Shown: positions 49,089-58,481, counted from the first letter of the stretch. The stretch: DNA of 64,000 bases from CAVSMC01 sp963728935 (GCA_963728935.1 CAVSMC010000001.1:1922001-1986000); one strand, 5' to 3'. Numbers and translations are program-made. The notes: generated from the sequence alone by a model not told the origin.

Positions 49089-49652
49089 TTGATCAAGTCC
49101 GACAAGTGGATCCGGCGCATGGCCGCCGAGCATCGGATGATCGAGCCGTTCGAGCCGCGCCAGGTGCGCGAGGTCGCGGGGCAAAAGATCGTGTCGTACG
49201 GGACGTCGAGCTACGGCTACGACATCCGCTGTTCGACTGAATTCAAGATCTTTACGAACATCAACTCGACCATCGTCGACCCGAAGGCGTTCGACGAGAA
49301 GTCGTTCGTCGACTTCCACGGCGATGTCTGCATCATTCCGCCGAACTCGTTCGCGCTCGCGCGCACGCTTGAGTACTTTCGCATCCCGCGCAACGTGCTG
49401 ACGATTTGCTTGGGCAAGTCGACGTACGCCCGCTGCGGCATCATCGTCAACGTGACGCCGTTCGAGCCCGAGTGGGAGGGCTTCGTCACGCTCGAGTTCT
49501 CGAATACGACGCCGCTGCCGGCGAAGATCTACGCCAACGAGGGCGTTGCCCAGGTGATCTTCTTCGAGTCCGACGAAGTATGCGAAACGTCGTACCGGGA
49601 TCGCGGCGGCAAATACCAGGGTCAACAGGGCGTCACGCTGCCGAAGACTTGA
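49089..49652 (+). CDS. dcd: dCTP deaminase
   Basis: Converts dCTP to dUTP, feeding dut and thymidylate synthesis. From the TTG at 49089 the 187-residue product reads MIKSDKWIRRMAAEHRMIEP, matching the family beginning; no in-frame ATG or GTG fits. Catalytic and substrate motifs SSYGYDIRCSTEF, LGKSTYARCGIIVNVTPFEP and GKYQGQQGVTLPKT are intact. GGGGGTCGAG upstream can act as the ribosome binding site. The immediate leader is a repeat, which may lower or alter expression. Functionally it pairs with dut at 10438. Confidence 0.95.
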   Translation: MIKSDKWIRRMAAEHRMIEPFEPRQVREVAGQKIVSYGTSSYGYDIRCSTEFKIFTNINSTIVDPKAFDEKSFVDFHGDVCIIPPNSFALARTLEYFRIPRNVLTICLGKSTYARCGIIVNVTPFEPEWEGFVTLEFSNTTPLPAKIYANEGVAQVIFFESDEVCETSYRDRGGKYQGQQGVTLPKT

Positions 49653-49855
49653 AGCCGTGGTCGAGGGACGATCCGGCGCGTCGCGGCGGGGCACGGGTGT
49701 AGCACGCAGCTTGTCGTCGACGCGCCGGCAATCGCTACCCTTCGCGCGGCGATTGGTCCCATAATGCTCCGCTTTCCGTCCCGGCCGGGCACGGACACCG
49801 CTCCGCCGCCCGCCGCGCCCGTGACGGCCGTTTGTCGCACCAAGGTCGGTTCCCT

Positions 49856-52108
49856 ATGAAATTCCGTTTTCCGATCGTCATCATCGACGAGGATTTCCGC
49901 TCCGAGAACGCGTCGGGGCTCGGCATTCGTGCGCTTGCCGCCGCGATCGAGAAGGAGGGCATGGAGATCCTCGGCGTGACGAGCTACGGCGACTTGTCGC
50001 AGTTCGCCCAGCAGCAGAGCCGTGCGTCGGGCTTCATCCTGTCGATCGACGACGAGGAGTTCACGCCCGGGCCCGAGCTCGACCCGGCCGTGCTGAAGCT
50101 TCGCAGCTTCATCGAGGAGATCCGGTTCAAGAACGCCGAGATCCCGATTTACCTGTACGGCGAAACGCGCACATCGCGGCATATCCCGAACAACATCCTG
50201 CGCGAGCTGCACGGCTTCATTCACATGTTCGAGGACACGCCGGAGTTCGTCGCGCGCCACATCATCCGCGAGGTGAAAGCGTACCTCGATTCGCTCTCGC
50301 CGCCGTTCTTTCGCGCGCTCGTCGAGTACGCGCAAGACGGCTCGTATTCATGGCATTGCCCGGGCCACTCGGGCGGCGTCGCGTTCCTCAAAAGCCCGGT
50401 CGGGCAGATGTTTCACCAGTTCTTCGGCGAGAACATGCTGCGCGCCGACGTGTGCAACTCCGTCGACGAGCTCGGCCAGTTGCTCGACCACTCCGGCCCG
50501 GTCGGAGCCGCCGAGCGCAACGCGGCGCGGATCTTCCACGCCGACCACTGCTTCTTCGTCACCAACGGCACGTCGACGTCGAACAAGATGGTTTGGCATG
50601 CAAACGTCGCGCCCGGCGACATCGTCGTCGTCGACCGCAACTGCCACGTGTCGATCCTGCACGCGATCACGATGACCGGCGCGATCCCGGTGTTCCTCAC
50701 CCCCACGCGCAATCATCTCGGCATTATCGGGCCGATCTCGCTCGACGAGTTCCGCCCGGAAAACATCCGACGCAAGATCGAGGCGAATCCGTTCGCACGC
50801 GAAGCGCGCAACAAGAAACCGCGGATCCTCACGATCACGCAGAGCACGTACGACGGCATCGCGTACAACGTCGAAATGCTGAAGCAGACGCTCAACAATT
50901 CCGTCGACACGCTGCACTTCGATGAGGCTTGGCTGCCGCACGCCGCGTTCCACGAATTCTACAAGGACATGCACGCGATCGGCGTGAGCCGGCCGCGACC
51001 GAAGGACGCGCTGATCTACGCAACGCATTCGACGCACAAGCTCCTCGCCGGCATCTCGCAGGCGTCGCAGATCCTCGTGCAGGAGTCCGAGTCGCGCAAG
51101 CTCGACCGGCACATCTTCAACGAGGCGTACCTGATGCACACGTCGACCTCGCCGCAGTACGCGATCATCGCCTCGTGCGACGTGTCGGCGGCGATGATGG
51201 AGCCGCCGGGCGGAACCGCGCTGGTCGAGGAGTCGATCATCGAGGCGCTCGACTTCCGCCGTGCGATGCGCAAGGTGGAAGAAGAATGGGGCAAGGACTG
51301 GTGGTTCAAGGTGTGGGGGCCGGAACGGCTTGCCGCCGAGGGGATCAAGCGCGAGGACTGGATGCTGCGCGCGAACGAGAAGTGGCACGGCTTCGGCAAT
51401 CTCGCGGCGGGATTCAACATCCTCGACCCGATCAAGGCGACGATCATCACGCCCGGGCTCGACGTGTCGGGCCGCTTCGCTAAAACCGGCATTCCGGCGT
51501 CGATCGTCACACGATTTCTCGCCGAGCACGGCGTCATCGTCGAAAAGACCGGCCTGTACTCGTTCTTCATCATGTTCACCATCGGCATCACGAAGGGCCG
51601 GTGGAACACGCTGGTGACCGCGCTGCAGCAGTTCAAGGACGACTACGACAAGAACCAGCCGCTGTGGCGGATCCTGCCCGAGTTCTGCGTGCGCCATCCG
51701 CGTTACGAGCGCGTCGGATTGCGCGACCTCTGCCAGCAGATCCACGACATGTACAAGGCGAACGACGTCGCGCGCGTGACCACCGAGATGTATCTGTCGG
51801 ACATGCAACCGGCGATGAAGCCGTCGGATGCCTACGCATGCATGGCGCACCGCGAGATCGACCGCGTCGAGATCGACGAGCTCGAGGGTCGCGTCGCCGC
51901 GGTGCTGCTGACGCCGTATCCGCCCGGAATCCCGTTGCTGATTCCCGGCGAGCGCTTCAATCGCACGATCGTCGAGTATCTGAAGTTCGCGCGCAGCTTC
52001 AACGCGCAATTCCCCGGCTTCGAGACCGACATCCACGGACTGGTCGAGGAGGTCGATGCGGGCAGCACGCGATATTTCATGGATTGCGCGCGGCCGCGCC
52101 AGCCGTAG
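49856..52108 (+). CDS. Arg/Lys/Orn decarboxylase (fold III/AAT-type, inducible-decarboxylase family)
   Basis: Large PLP-dependent amino acid decarboxylase of 750 residues. The N-terminal receiver-like wing domain (to about 125) is followed by the PLP core with SWHCPGHSGGVAFLKSPVG, VTNGTSTSNKMVWHA, the PLP-aspartate region DTLHFDEAWLPHAAF and the Schiff-base Lys in ATHSTHKLLAGISQAS. C-terminal domain ends GFETDIHGLVEEVD. Such enzymes make agmatine, cadaverine or putrescine, consuming a proton. Substrate cannot be fixed by eye; in Burkholderiales this position after dcd is usually annotated as arginine/lysine/ornithine decarboxylase. Start ATG 49856; an earlier in-frame GTG-type start is less likely. 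Confidence 0.92.
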   Translation: MKFRFPIVIIDEDFRSENASGLGIRALAAAIEKEGMEILGVTSYGDLSQFAQQQSRASGFILSIDDEEFTPGPELDPAVLKLRSFIEEIRFKNAEIPIYLYGETRTSRHIPNNILRELHGFIHMFEDTPEFVARHIIREVKAYLDSLSPPFFRALVEYAQDGSYSWHCPGHSGGVAFLKSPVGQMFHQFFGENMLRADVCNSVDELGQLLDHSGPVGAAERNAARIFHADHCFFVTNGTSTSNKMVWHANVAPGDIVVVDRNCHVSILHAITMTGAIPVFLTPTRNHLGIIGPISLDEFRPENIRRKIEANPFAREARNKKPRILTITQSTYDGIAYNVEMLKQTLNNSVDTLHFDEAWLPHAAFHEFYKDMHAIGVSRPRPKDALIYATHSTHKLLAGISQASQILVQESESRKLDRHIFNEAYLMHTSTSPQYAIIASCDVSAAMMEPPGGTALVEESIIEALDFRRAMRKVEEEWGKDWWFKVWGPERLAAEGIKREDWMLRANEKWHGFGNLAAGFNILDPIKATIITPGLDVSGRFAKTGIPASIVTRFLAEHGVIVEKTGLYSFFIMFTIGITKGRWNTLVTALQQFKDDYDKNQPLWRILPEFCVRHPRYERVGLRDLCQQIHDMYKANDVARVTTEMYLSDMQPAMKPSDAYACMAHREIDRVEIDELEGRVAAVLLTPYPPGIPLLIPGERFNRTIVEYLKFARSFNAQFPGFETDIHGLVEEVDAGSTRYFMDCARPRQP

Positions 52109-52110
52109 GT

Positions 52111-52225
52111 CGGAAAGTAGGGTCAGACTCGACTTTTCGCGAACGTCTCGGCGAAGGCAGCCTCCTGCAGCAGAAGTCGAGTCTGACCCTACTTTCCGAA
52201 AAGTCGAGTCTGACCCTACTTTCCG
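52111..52225. repeat. Family-A repeat with three arms, abutting the DMT exporter start codon
   Basis: One left arm (52111-52139, AAAGTAGGGTCAGACTCGAC), a 32-bp spacer, and two tandem right arms (52172-52198 and 52198-52225, AAGTCGAGTCTGACCCTACT). Left arm starts two bases after the decarboxylase stop; the last arm ends at the base before the next ATG. Confidence 0.88.
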
Positions 52226-53143
52226 ATGGCGCTCACTCCGCGTCTTGCGCTGCTGATGGCCGTTCCGCCGCTGTTGTGGGCCGGCAACGCCGTCGTCGGG
52301 CGGATGGTCGTCGGTTCGATTCCGCCGCTGCTGCTGAATGCGCTGCGCTGGGCGCTGGCCTTGGCGATCCTGCTACCGCTCGGGTGGACGGTGCTCGGCG
52401 ACGCGAAGTCGCGACGCGAGATTGCGCGGCGCTGGCGGGCGCTCGCGTTGCTGGGCCTGCTCGGTGTCGGCTGCTACAACGCCTTTCAATATGCGGCGTT
52501 GCAGACATCGACGCCGATCAACGTAACGCTGATCGGGTCGAGCTCGCCGGTGTTCATGCTCGCGATCGGCGCGGCGTTCTACGGCATTCATCCAGGGCCG
52601 CGCGAGATCGCGGGCGCGATCCTGTCGATCGCCGGCGTAGTGGTCGTTCTGTCGCGCGGTGAAATCGCGCAGCTCGCGGCCGTGCGTTTCGTTCCCGGCG
52701 ATCTGCTGATGCTCGGCGCCGTGCTCACATGGGGCCTGTACACGTGGATGCTTGCGCGGCCGCCGGCTCGATGGGCAGGCGGCGCGTGGCCGAAATGGAC
52801 GTGGGCGCAATTCCTGCTCGTTCAGACTTTGTTCGGGTTCGCGTGGGCGGCGTTGGCTGCGGGCGTCGAAGCGGCCGTCTCGCGCGATGCCGGCGTGCAA
52901 TGGTCGCCGTGGTTGATTGCCGTGATCGTCTACGTCGCCGCCGGGCCGGCGGTGATCGCGTATCGATGCTGGGGGCTGGGCGTCGCCAAGGTTGGACCGG
53001 CGTCCGCCGCGTTCTTTTCGAATCTGACGCCGGTGTTTGCCGCCGTGTTGTCGGCGGCGCTGCTTGGCGATCCGCCGCGCGTCTACCACGCGATCGCGTT
53101 CGGATTGATCGTCGCCGGGATCGTGGTCTCGTCGCGCCGCTAG
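52226..53143 (+). CDS. EamA/DMT-family exporter
   Basis: Drug/metabolite transporter superfamily permease of 305 residues with ten predicted helices in two EamA repeats (about 5-135 and 150-300). Typical text: LLWAGNAVVGRMVVGSIPPL at the N-terminus and ASAAFFSNLTPVFAAVLSAA in the second repeat. Substrate unknown; family members export amino acids, metabolites or drugs. The ATG follows immediately after a family-A arm, so there is no usable native leader or clear Shine-Dalgarno. Either the gene is read through from the decarboxylase or the repeat supplies its control. Confidence 0.88.
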   Translation: MALTPRLALLMAVPPLLWAGNAVVGRMVVGSIPPLLLNALRWALALAILLPLGWTVLGDAKSRREIARRWRALALLGLLGVGCYNAFQYAALQTSTPINVTLIGSSSPVFMLAIGAAFYGIHPGPREIAGAILSIAGVVVVLSRGEIAQLAAVRFVPGDLLMLGAVLTWGLYTWMLARPPARWAGGAWPKWTWAQFLLVQTLFGFAWAALAAGVEAAVSRDAGVQWSPWLIAVIVYVAAGPAVIAYRCWGLGVAKVGPASAAFFSNLTPVFAAVLSAALLGDPPRVYHAIAFGLIVAGIVVSSRR

Positions 53144-53146
53144 CGC

Positions 53147-54136
53147 TCAGGCGGCGACGCGCGACCCTTCGGTGATTCGCCCACCGCTCGTCACGGGGGC
53201 GCCGTTCGCCGCCGGATCGCGTGCCGCGAGCACGACAAGCGAGGCGAGCACGCACGACGCCATCCGCACTTCCATCGAGTCGGTACGCGCCGGCGCGACG
53301 ACGGGAATCTTCGCGCCGATGACCAATCCCGCGGCAAGGCCGCCCGTCATCGCGATCAACGTGCGCACGAGAATCGATGCGGCCTCCATACCGGGCGCGA
53401 TCAACACGTCGGCGCCGCCGGCGATCTCGGACTTCGAATTGTTCGCGCGCGCTGCATCGCGCGACAGCGCCGTATCGACGGTCAGCGGTCCATCGACGCG
53501 CGCGTCGCGAAACACGCCCTGCATCGCCATCGATTTCAGCGCCATCGCCTCGGCGGTGGACGGAAGCGCCGGCGTCACCGTGTCCATTGCCGCCAGCAGC
53601 GCGACGGCGGGCGTGGTGACGCCGAGCGCGTACGCGAGGTCGATGGTGTTGGCGACGATGTCCTTCTTGGCGGCAAGATTGGGCGTCACGTTGAGCAGCG
53701 CGTCGGCGACGAGCAAGCCTTGCGAGCGGCCGGGCAGATCGAGGAAGAACGCGTGCGACAGCCTGCGATCGCCGCGCAATCCGGCCTGGGGCGCGGCAAC
53801 CGGCGCGAGCAAATCCTCGTCGCCGAGCGAGCCTTTGACGAGCGCGCGGACCAAGCCCTCTCGCGCGCGCTCGGCTGCACGAACGCCGGCGGCGCGCGGG
53901 TCGTCGGGCGTATCGACGATAGGAAGACGCGAGATGTCGAAACCGGCGTGATTCGCAACGTCGCGAATGCGAGCCTCGGGACCGATCAGCTCGGGTGCGA
54001 GGTATCCGGCAAACGCACCGGAAAGTGCGAGTTGCAGCGAGTCGCTGTCACACGGATAGACGATGCCCGCGGGCAGCGGTGACTGCCGGACGCGAACGCG
54101 CTCGACGAGGCTTTGCAAGTGCGGACGCGCAACCAT
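53147..54136 (-). CDS. Phosphate acetyl/butyryltransferase family protein
   Basis: PTA_PTB-family acyltransferase of 329 residues that interconverts acyl-phosphate and acyl-CoA. The C-terminal half is well conserved: LLVADALLNVTPNLAAKKDI, NSKSEIAGGADVLIAPGMEA and MTGGLAAGLVIGAKIPVV. N-terminal conservation is weaker. Convergent with the DMT exporter (four bases between stops). It lies downstream of tauABC on the same strand; in taurine dissimilation a Pta converts the acetyl phosphate made by Xsc into acetyl-CoA. That role is plausible but unproven, because xsc is absent here and PTB-type enzymes also serve butyrate or polyhydroxyalkanoate metabolism. Confidence 0.85.
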   Translation of the reverse strand: MVARPHLQSLVERVRVRQSPLPAGIVYPCDSDSLQLALSGAFAGYLAPELIGPEARIRDVANHAGFDISRLPIVDTPDDPRAAGVRAAERAREGLVRALVKGSLGDEDLLAPVAAPQAGLRGDRRLSHAFFLDLPGRSQGLLVADALLNVTPNLAAKKDIVANTIDLAYALGVTTPAVALLAAMDTVTPALPSTAEAMALKSMAMQGVFRDARVDGPLTVDTALSRDAARANNSKSEIAGGADVLIAPGMEAASILVRTLIAMTGGLAAGLVIGAKIPVVAPARTDSMEVRMASCVLASLVVLAARDPAANGAPVTSGGRITEGSRVAA

Positions 54137-54265
54137 GTCGGGAGCGTGGCAAGCCGGCCAAGGGTTGTCAACTCCGGCCGATGGATGGGTAGCGACGGGC
54201 TACGCGCGGCGGCTTCGCACCTGAAAACGCGCGAATTCGGCGATTTGGCCAAGCAAACGACGTGT

Positions 54266-55159
54266 TCACGCTTTCCCTTTCCAAGGAACCACGACGCGCT
54301 CGACGTAGCGCATCAGCAGGTCGAACAGGTACGCGACGCCGCCGATCACCACGATTCCCATGATCACGACGTCGGTGCGCAGGAAGTTCGACGCATTGAG
54401 CACCATTTGACCAAGACCGACGGTCGCCGCGACCATCTCGGCGGCGACCAGCGTCGTCCAGCCGAAGCCGATCGCGATGCGCATTCCGGTGAAGACGTCC
54501 GGCATCGCGGCTGGAATGACGACGTGGCGTATCACCTGCCACTTCGACGCGCCCATCGAATACGCGGCGTTGATCTGCTCGATCATCACGCTGCGCACGC
54601 CTGCGCGCGCCGCCATCGCGAGCGGCGCGAAGCACGCGAGGTAGATCAGGATGACCTTCGCGGTCTCCTCGATGCCGAACCAGATGACGATCAACGGCAG
54701 ATACGCGAGCGGGGGCAGCGGGCGGTAGAACTCGATCGGCGGGTCGAACACGCCGCGCGCGATCCGCGACACACCCATCGCGATGCCGACCGGAACGGCG
54801 GTGACGACCGCGAGCACGAACGCGGCGAACACGCGTACGAGGCTCCACCAGAAATGCTCCCAGAGCGGCTTGCCGCCTTGGATGTCGCCTTTCCACGCAT
54901 CGGCGAAGCTCGTGATGATCCGCTCCGGTGTGGGCAAGAAGATGTCGCGGATCCAACCGAAATGCGTCGCGATCCACCACAGCGCGAACAGCGCGATCAC
55001 CGTGACGATGCTGATCAGCGTGCTCGGACCTTCGCCGGGAACGCTGTAGCCGGCGACCGTGCGCGGGAGCGCCGTCGTCGCGGCCGGGCCCTGCGCCGGA
55101 GGTGCCGTCGCCGACGATGCCCCCACCGTCGAACTCGCGAGAGGTTCGGGTGCGCTCAT
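54266..55159 (-). CDS. tauC: Taurine/sulfonate ABC transporter permease (TauC-like)
   Basis: Inner-membrane permease of 297 residues with six helices. The cytoplasmic EAA-type coupling loop is INAAYSMGASKWQVIRHVVIP. TauC/SsuC-type sequence FLPTPERIITSFADAW follows helix one, and FYRPLPPLAYLPLIVIWFGI is highly typical. The first ~40 residues are Ala/Pro/Ser-rich and variable. It lies 13 bases after tauB, forming the transporter with TauB and TauA. SsuC-type aliphatic sulfonate or nitrate-like specificity cannot be excluded, but the aminotransferase neighbour favours taurine. Confidence 0.88.
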   Translation of the reverse strand: MSAPEPLASSTVGASSATAPPAQGPAATTALPRTVAGYSVPGEGPSTLISIVTVIALFALWWIATHFGWIRDIFLPTPERIITSFADAWKGDIQGGKPLWEHFWWSLVRVFAAFVLAVVTAVPVGIAMGVSRIARGVFDPPIEFYRPLPPLAYLPLIVIWFGIEETAKVILIYLACFAPLAMAARAGVRSVMIEQINAAYSMGASKWQVIRHVVIPAAMPDVFTGMRIAIGFGWTTLVAAEMVAATVGLGQMVLNASNFLRTDVVIMGIVVIGGVAYLFDLLMRYVERVVVPWKGKA

Positions 55160-55172
55160 GCGCCGGTACCGA

Positions 55173-55970
55173 TCAAGCCGCGACCTCTATTCGAGGCGCG
55201 GACGCGTGGATCAAACGGACGATCTCCTCGCGCAACCGAATGAATTCGCTGTCCGCCTTGACCGCACGCGCGTCCCTCGACTCGGTGAAACGGCGGCCGA
55301 AATCGAGCTTGTAGCGGTGCGCGATCCGGCCGGGTGACGGCGTCATCACGATCAGCTCGGTGGCGAGGAACAGCGCCTCCTCGACGCTGTGCGTGATGAA
55401 GAAGAACATCTTGCGCGTCTCGTGCCACAGCACGAGGATCAATTCCTGCAACTGTTCGCGCGTGAGCGCGTCGAGGGCCCCGAGCGGCTCGTCCATCAGC
55501 ATGACTTCGGGGTCGCTTGCAAGCGCGCGCGCGAGTCCGACGCGCTGCTGCATGCCGCCGGAGATCTCGTAGATCGGGTAGTCGGCGAACTTCGTGAGTC
55601 CGACGTGCGCGAGCTTGTCGAGCGCGACCTTGCGGCGCGCGGCGCGCTCGATGCCGCGCATGCGCAGTCCGAACTCGACGTTCTCGACGACCGACAGCCA
55701 CGGCATCAGCGCGTGCTTCTGGAAAACGACGCCGCGCTCGGCGCCGGGGCCGGTCACGACGCTGCCGTCGAGCACGATGTCGCCTTCGGAGGCTTGCATG
55801 AAGCCTGCGATGCACGACAGCAACGTCGTCTTGCCGCAACCGGACGCGCCCAACGCGACGACGAAATCACCGGGATCGAGCGCGAGGTTGATATCGGACA
55901 GCGCGTGCGTCGTCTGCCCGCCGCGGCCGGCGTAGTTGACGGATAGGCGCCGCACTTCGAGTTTGCTCAC
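55173..55970 (-). CDS. tauB: Taurine/sulfonate ABC transporter ATPase (TauB-like)
   Basis: ABC ATPase of 265 residues. Walker A is GASGCGKTTLLSCIAG, Q-loop VFQKHALMPW, signature ISGGMQQRVGLARALA, Walker B VMLMDEPLGALDAL and the switch His in FFITHSVEEALFLAT. These are characteristic of the TauB/SsuB/NrtD group. It powers import through TauC. Between it and tauA lies a family-B repeat of about 80 bp, which could uncouple transporter subunit levels. Confidence 0.9.
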   Translation of the reverse strand: MSKLEVRRLSVNYAGRGGQTTHALSDINLALDPGDFVVALGASGCGKTTLLSCIAGFMQASEGDIVLDGSVVTGPGAERGVVFQKHALMPWLSVVENVEFGLRMRGIERAARRKVALDKLAHVGLTKFADYPIYEISGGMQQRVGLARALASDPEVMLMDEPLGALDALTREQLQELILVLWHETRKMFFFITHSVEEALFLATELIVMTPSPGRIAHRYKLDFGRRFTESRDARAVKADSEFIRLREEIVRLIHASAPRIEVAA

Positions 55971-55977
55971 GTTGGTT

Positions 55978-56060
55978 GTCGTTCCCGCGCACGCGGGAAC
56001 CCAGTGTCGTTGAAACGCGCTACGTCAAAGACACTGGATCCCCGCGTTCGCGGGGATGAC
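55978..56060. repeat. Family-B repeat between tauA and tauB
   Basis: GTTCCCGCGCACGCGGGAAC hairpin, linker with CCAGTGTCGTTG and AAGACACTGGAT, then CCCCGCGTTCGCGGGG. Such hairpins between a binding-protein gene and its ATPase gene often stabilise the upstream mRNA or attenuate transcription. Confidence 0.85.
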
Positions 56061-56113
56061 GCGGCTGTGTCCGATGGCAGCGACGCACCGCGTGCTGGTC
56101 TCGGACAGTCACG

Positions 56114-57106
56114 TCACTTGCTCGCGTCTTGCGCGTAGCTCGCGTTCACGACGGCGGAATAATCGGGCAGCGTCTTCTCGATCTGCTTCTGCGACATCTG
56201 GAATTGCGCGGTCGCCTGCAACGCCTTCGCGGCAACGCCGCCCTTCGCGAGCCATTTGCCGTTCTGCTCGGCGAGCGTAGGGAAGCGATACAGGCCCATG
56301 CCGCTCGGAACGTCCTCCGGCTTTGCGCCAGACCATTTGGCAACCGCTTTCACTTCCGCGGAATCGGGCGTCCACTTCGCCTTGGCGCTGCGGTATTTCT
56401 CGTCGGAGGCGGCGAGGATCTTGACGAACTTCACCATGAAATCCTTGTTCGCCTTCGCCCAGTCCTTGTTGACGACGTAGCCGTCGAACGTCGCCTTGCC
56501 GGTGTCGGCGGAGATCTTGCCCGACGTGAGGATCACCTTGCCGTCCTTCTTCACCTCGGCCAACACCGGGTCCCAGATGAACGTCGCCTGGATGTCTCCG
56601 CGCTGCCACGCGGCGCGCACCTCCGGCGGGCGCATGTTGAGGATCTGCACGTCCTTCGGATCGACCTTCGCCTGCTCGAGCGCGACCATCGTGTGGAAAT
56701 GCGTCGTCGAGTTGAACGGCATCGCGATCTTCTTGCCCTTGAGATCGGCCACCGTGTTGATGCCGGACCCGTTCTTCACGACCAGCGCTTCGGCATCGCC
56801 GATGTCGTCGAGAATCCAGAACAGCTCGAGCGGCTCGCCGCGCGATACGGCGGCCGCGACGCCGGCGGAACCGACCTCGCCGACCTGCACCGCGCCCGAC
56901 GCCATCGCCTTGATGACCTCGCCGCCGCCGCCGAACTGTTTCCAGTTGATCTTGTAGCCGGTCGCCTTCTCGATCTCCTTCGCTTCCTGCGCAATGCGGT
57001 ACGGCACGACCATGTCCTGATAGCCGATCGTCACTTCCTTTTGCTGCGCAAGTGCGGGCGCAACCGTGGCGAGCGCAAGCGCAAGTCCCGTGAGCAGGGC
57101 TTTCAT
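56114..57106 (-). CDS. tauA: Taurine-binding periplasmic protein (TauA-like)
   Basis: Periplasmic solute-binding protein of 330 residues. Signal peptide MKALLTGLALALATVAPALA with cleavage before QQKEV. The mature part has VTIGYQDMVVPYRIA, VQVGEVGSAGVAAAVSRGEP, the substrate-pocket segment WILDDIGDAEALVV and GKKIAMPFNSTTHFHTM, closely resembling TauA. It delivers taurine to TauBC. It is the first transporter gene after the aminotransferase, the gap to which is 31 bp, so transport and transamination are co-transcribed. Confidence 0.9.
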   Translation of the reverse strand: MKALLTGLALALATVAPALAQQKEVTIGYQDMVVPYRIAQEAKEIEKATGYKINWKQFGGGGEVIKAMASGAVQVGEVGSAGVAAAVSRGEPLELFWILDDIGDAEALVVKNGSGINTVADLKGKKIAMPFNSTTHFHTMVALEQAKVDPKDVQILNMRPPEVRAAWQRGDIQATFIWDPVLAEVKKDGKVILTSGKISADTGKATFDGYVVNKDWAKANKDFMVKFVKILAASDEKYRSAKAKWTPDSAEVKAVAKWSGAKPEDVPSGMGLYRFPTLAEQNGKWLAKGGVAAKALQATAQFQMSQKQIEKTLPDYSAVVNASYAQDASK

Positions 57107-57137
57107 CGGAGTCTCCTTGTCGGGGTGAGCGGCGATG

Positions 57138-58481
57138 CTAGAGCGACGCGAGAGTCTTGCGCAAGATCGCGGCGATGCTGTCGATGTGCTCGCGCTCGGC
57201 GATGAGCGGAGGCGCGACGATCAGCGAGTCGCCGGTCGCCTTCAGATGCAGGCCGTTGTCGAACAGCTTCTTCTGGAGTGCGTGGCCCCGCTTGCCCGGC
57301 ACCTGGTCCATCTTGAGGTCGAACGCGGCAATCATTCCGTAGCCGCGGATGTCGGTGACGATCGGCGAATCCCGCAGCGAGAAGATCGCGTCGAGGAAAT
57401 ACGGCGAGAGCTCGCGCGCGCGCTCGAACAGCCCTTCCTTGCGGTAGATGTCGAGCGTCGCGAGTCCGGCGGCGCACGGAGCGGGATGTCCCGAGTACGT
57501 ATAGCCGTGGAAGAACTCGATCGAGCCTTCCGCCGCGGCGTTCATGATCGCGTCGTGGATGCGCTCGCTTACGGCGACGGCGCCCATCGGCTGCGCACCG
57601 TTGGTGAGACCCTTCGCCATCGTCATGATGTCGGGCGTAACGCCGAAGCTTTGCGCGGCGAACGCCGAACCCGTGCGCCCGAACCCGCAGATCACCTCGT
57701 CGAACACGAGCAGGATCCCATGCGCGTCGCAGATCTCGCGCAGCCGCTTCAGATAGCCTTTCGGCGGCACCAGGCAGCCGGTCGACCCCGCGATCGGCTC
57801 GACGAAGCAGGCCGCGATATTCTCGGCGCCGTACAGGTTGACGATGCGGGTGAGATCGTCGGCGAGCTCGGCTCCGTGCGCGCCTTCGCCCGGCGTGAAG
57901 AGGTTCTCGGGCAGATGGGTGTGGCGCATGTGCACGACGCCGGCCACCCCCGGTCCGTAGCGGCGACGGTTGTTGACGATGCCCGCGAGCGCGATGCCGC
58001 CGAAATTGACGCCGTGGTACGCGCGCTCGCGCGACACGAACATCGTGCGGCCGCTCTGCCCACGCGCCTGATGGTAGGCGAGCGCGACCTTCATCGCCGA
58101 GTCGACCGCCTCGGAACCGGAGTTGACGAAGAAGATCCGATCGAGATCGCCCGGCGTGAGCTCGGCGACCCGCGTCGCGAGCTCGAACTGCTTCGGATGG
58201 CCGCGCGTGAACGGCGCGACGAAGTCGAGCTCGCGAAGCTGCGCGCCGACCGCATCGGCGATCTCCTTGCGTCCATGGCCGGCGTTGACGCAAAACAGAC
58301 CCGACGCGCCGTCGATCAGCTTGCCGCCCCGTTCGTTCCACAAGTGCATGCCTTCCGCGCGCACGACCATCTTCGGGTCGTGCTTGAAATCGCGGTTCGG
58401 CGTGAACGGCATCCAGTACTCGTCCATCGAGATCGTTCTCGCGGCGAGCGTGTCGTGAACCGTCAGTTCGGCGTGGCCCAT
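57138..58481 (-). CDS. tpa: Class III aminotransferase, likely taurine:pyruvate aminotransferase
   Basis: PLP-dependent omega-aminotransferase of 447 residues from the ATG at 58481, preceded by GAGGAGCAACC. Features: NSGSEAVDSAMKVALAYHQA, the PLP aspartate in LLVFDEVICGFGRTG, and the Schiff-base Lys in MTMAKGLTNGAQPMGAV. The sequence is of the beta-alanine/taurine:pyruvate type (note VNSGSEA and FFHGYTYSGHPAPCAAGLA). With tauABC directly downstream and alanine dehydrogenase nearby, the likely reaction is taurine + pyruvate to sulfoacetaldehyde + alanine. Beta-alanine as substrate remains possible. Confidence 0.85.
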   Translation of the reverse strand: MGHAELTVHDTLAARTISMDEYWMPFTPNRDFKHDPKMVVRAEGMHLWNERGGKLIDGASGLFCVNAGHGRKEIADAVGAQLRELDFVAPFTRGHPKQFELATRVAELTPGDLDRIFFVNSGSEAVDSAMKVALAYHQARGQSGRTMFVSRERAYHGVNFGGIALAGIVNNRRRYGPGVAGVVHMRHTHLPENLFTPGEGAHGAELADDLTRIVNLYGAENIAACFVEPIAGSTGCLVPPKGYLKRLREICDAHGILLVFDEVICGFGRTGSAFAAQSFGVTPDIMTMAKGLTNGAQPMGAVAVSERIHDAIMNAAAEGSIEFFHGYTYSGHPAPCAAGLATLDIYRKEGLFERARELSPYFLDAIFSLRDSPIVTDIRGYGMIAAFDLKMDQVPGKRGHALQKKLFDNGLHLKATGDSLIVAPPLIAEREHIDSIAAILRKTLASL

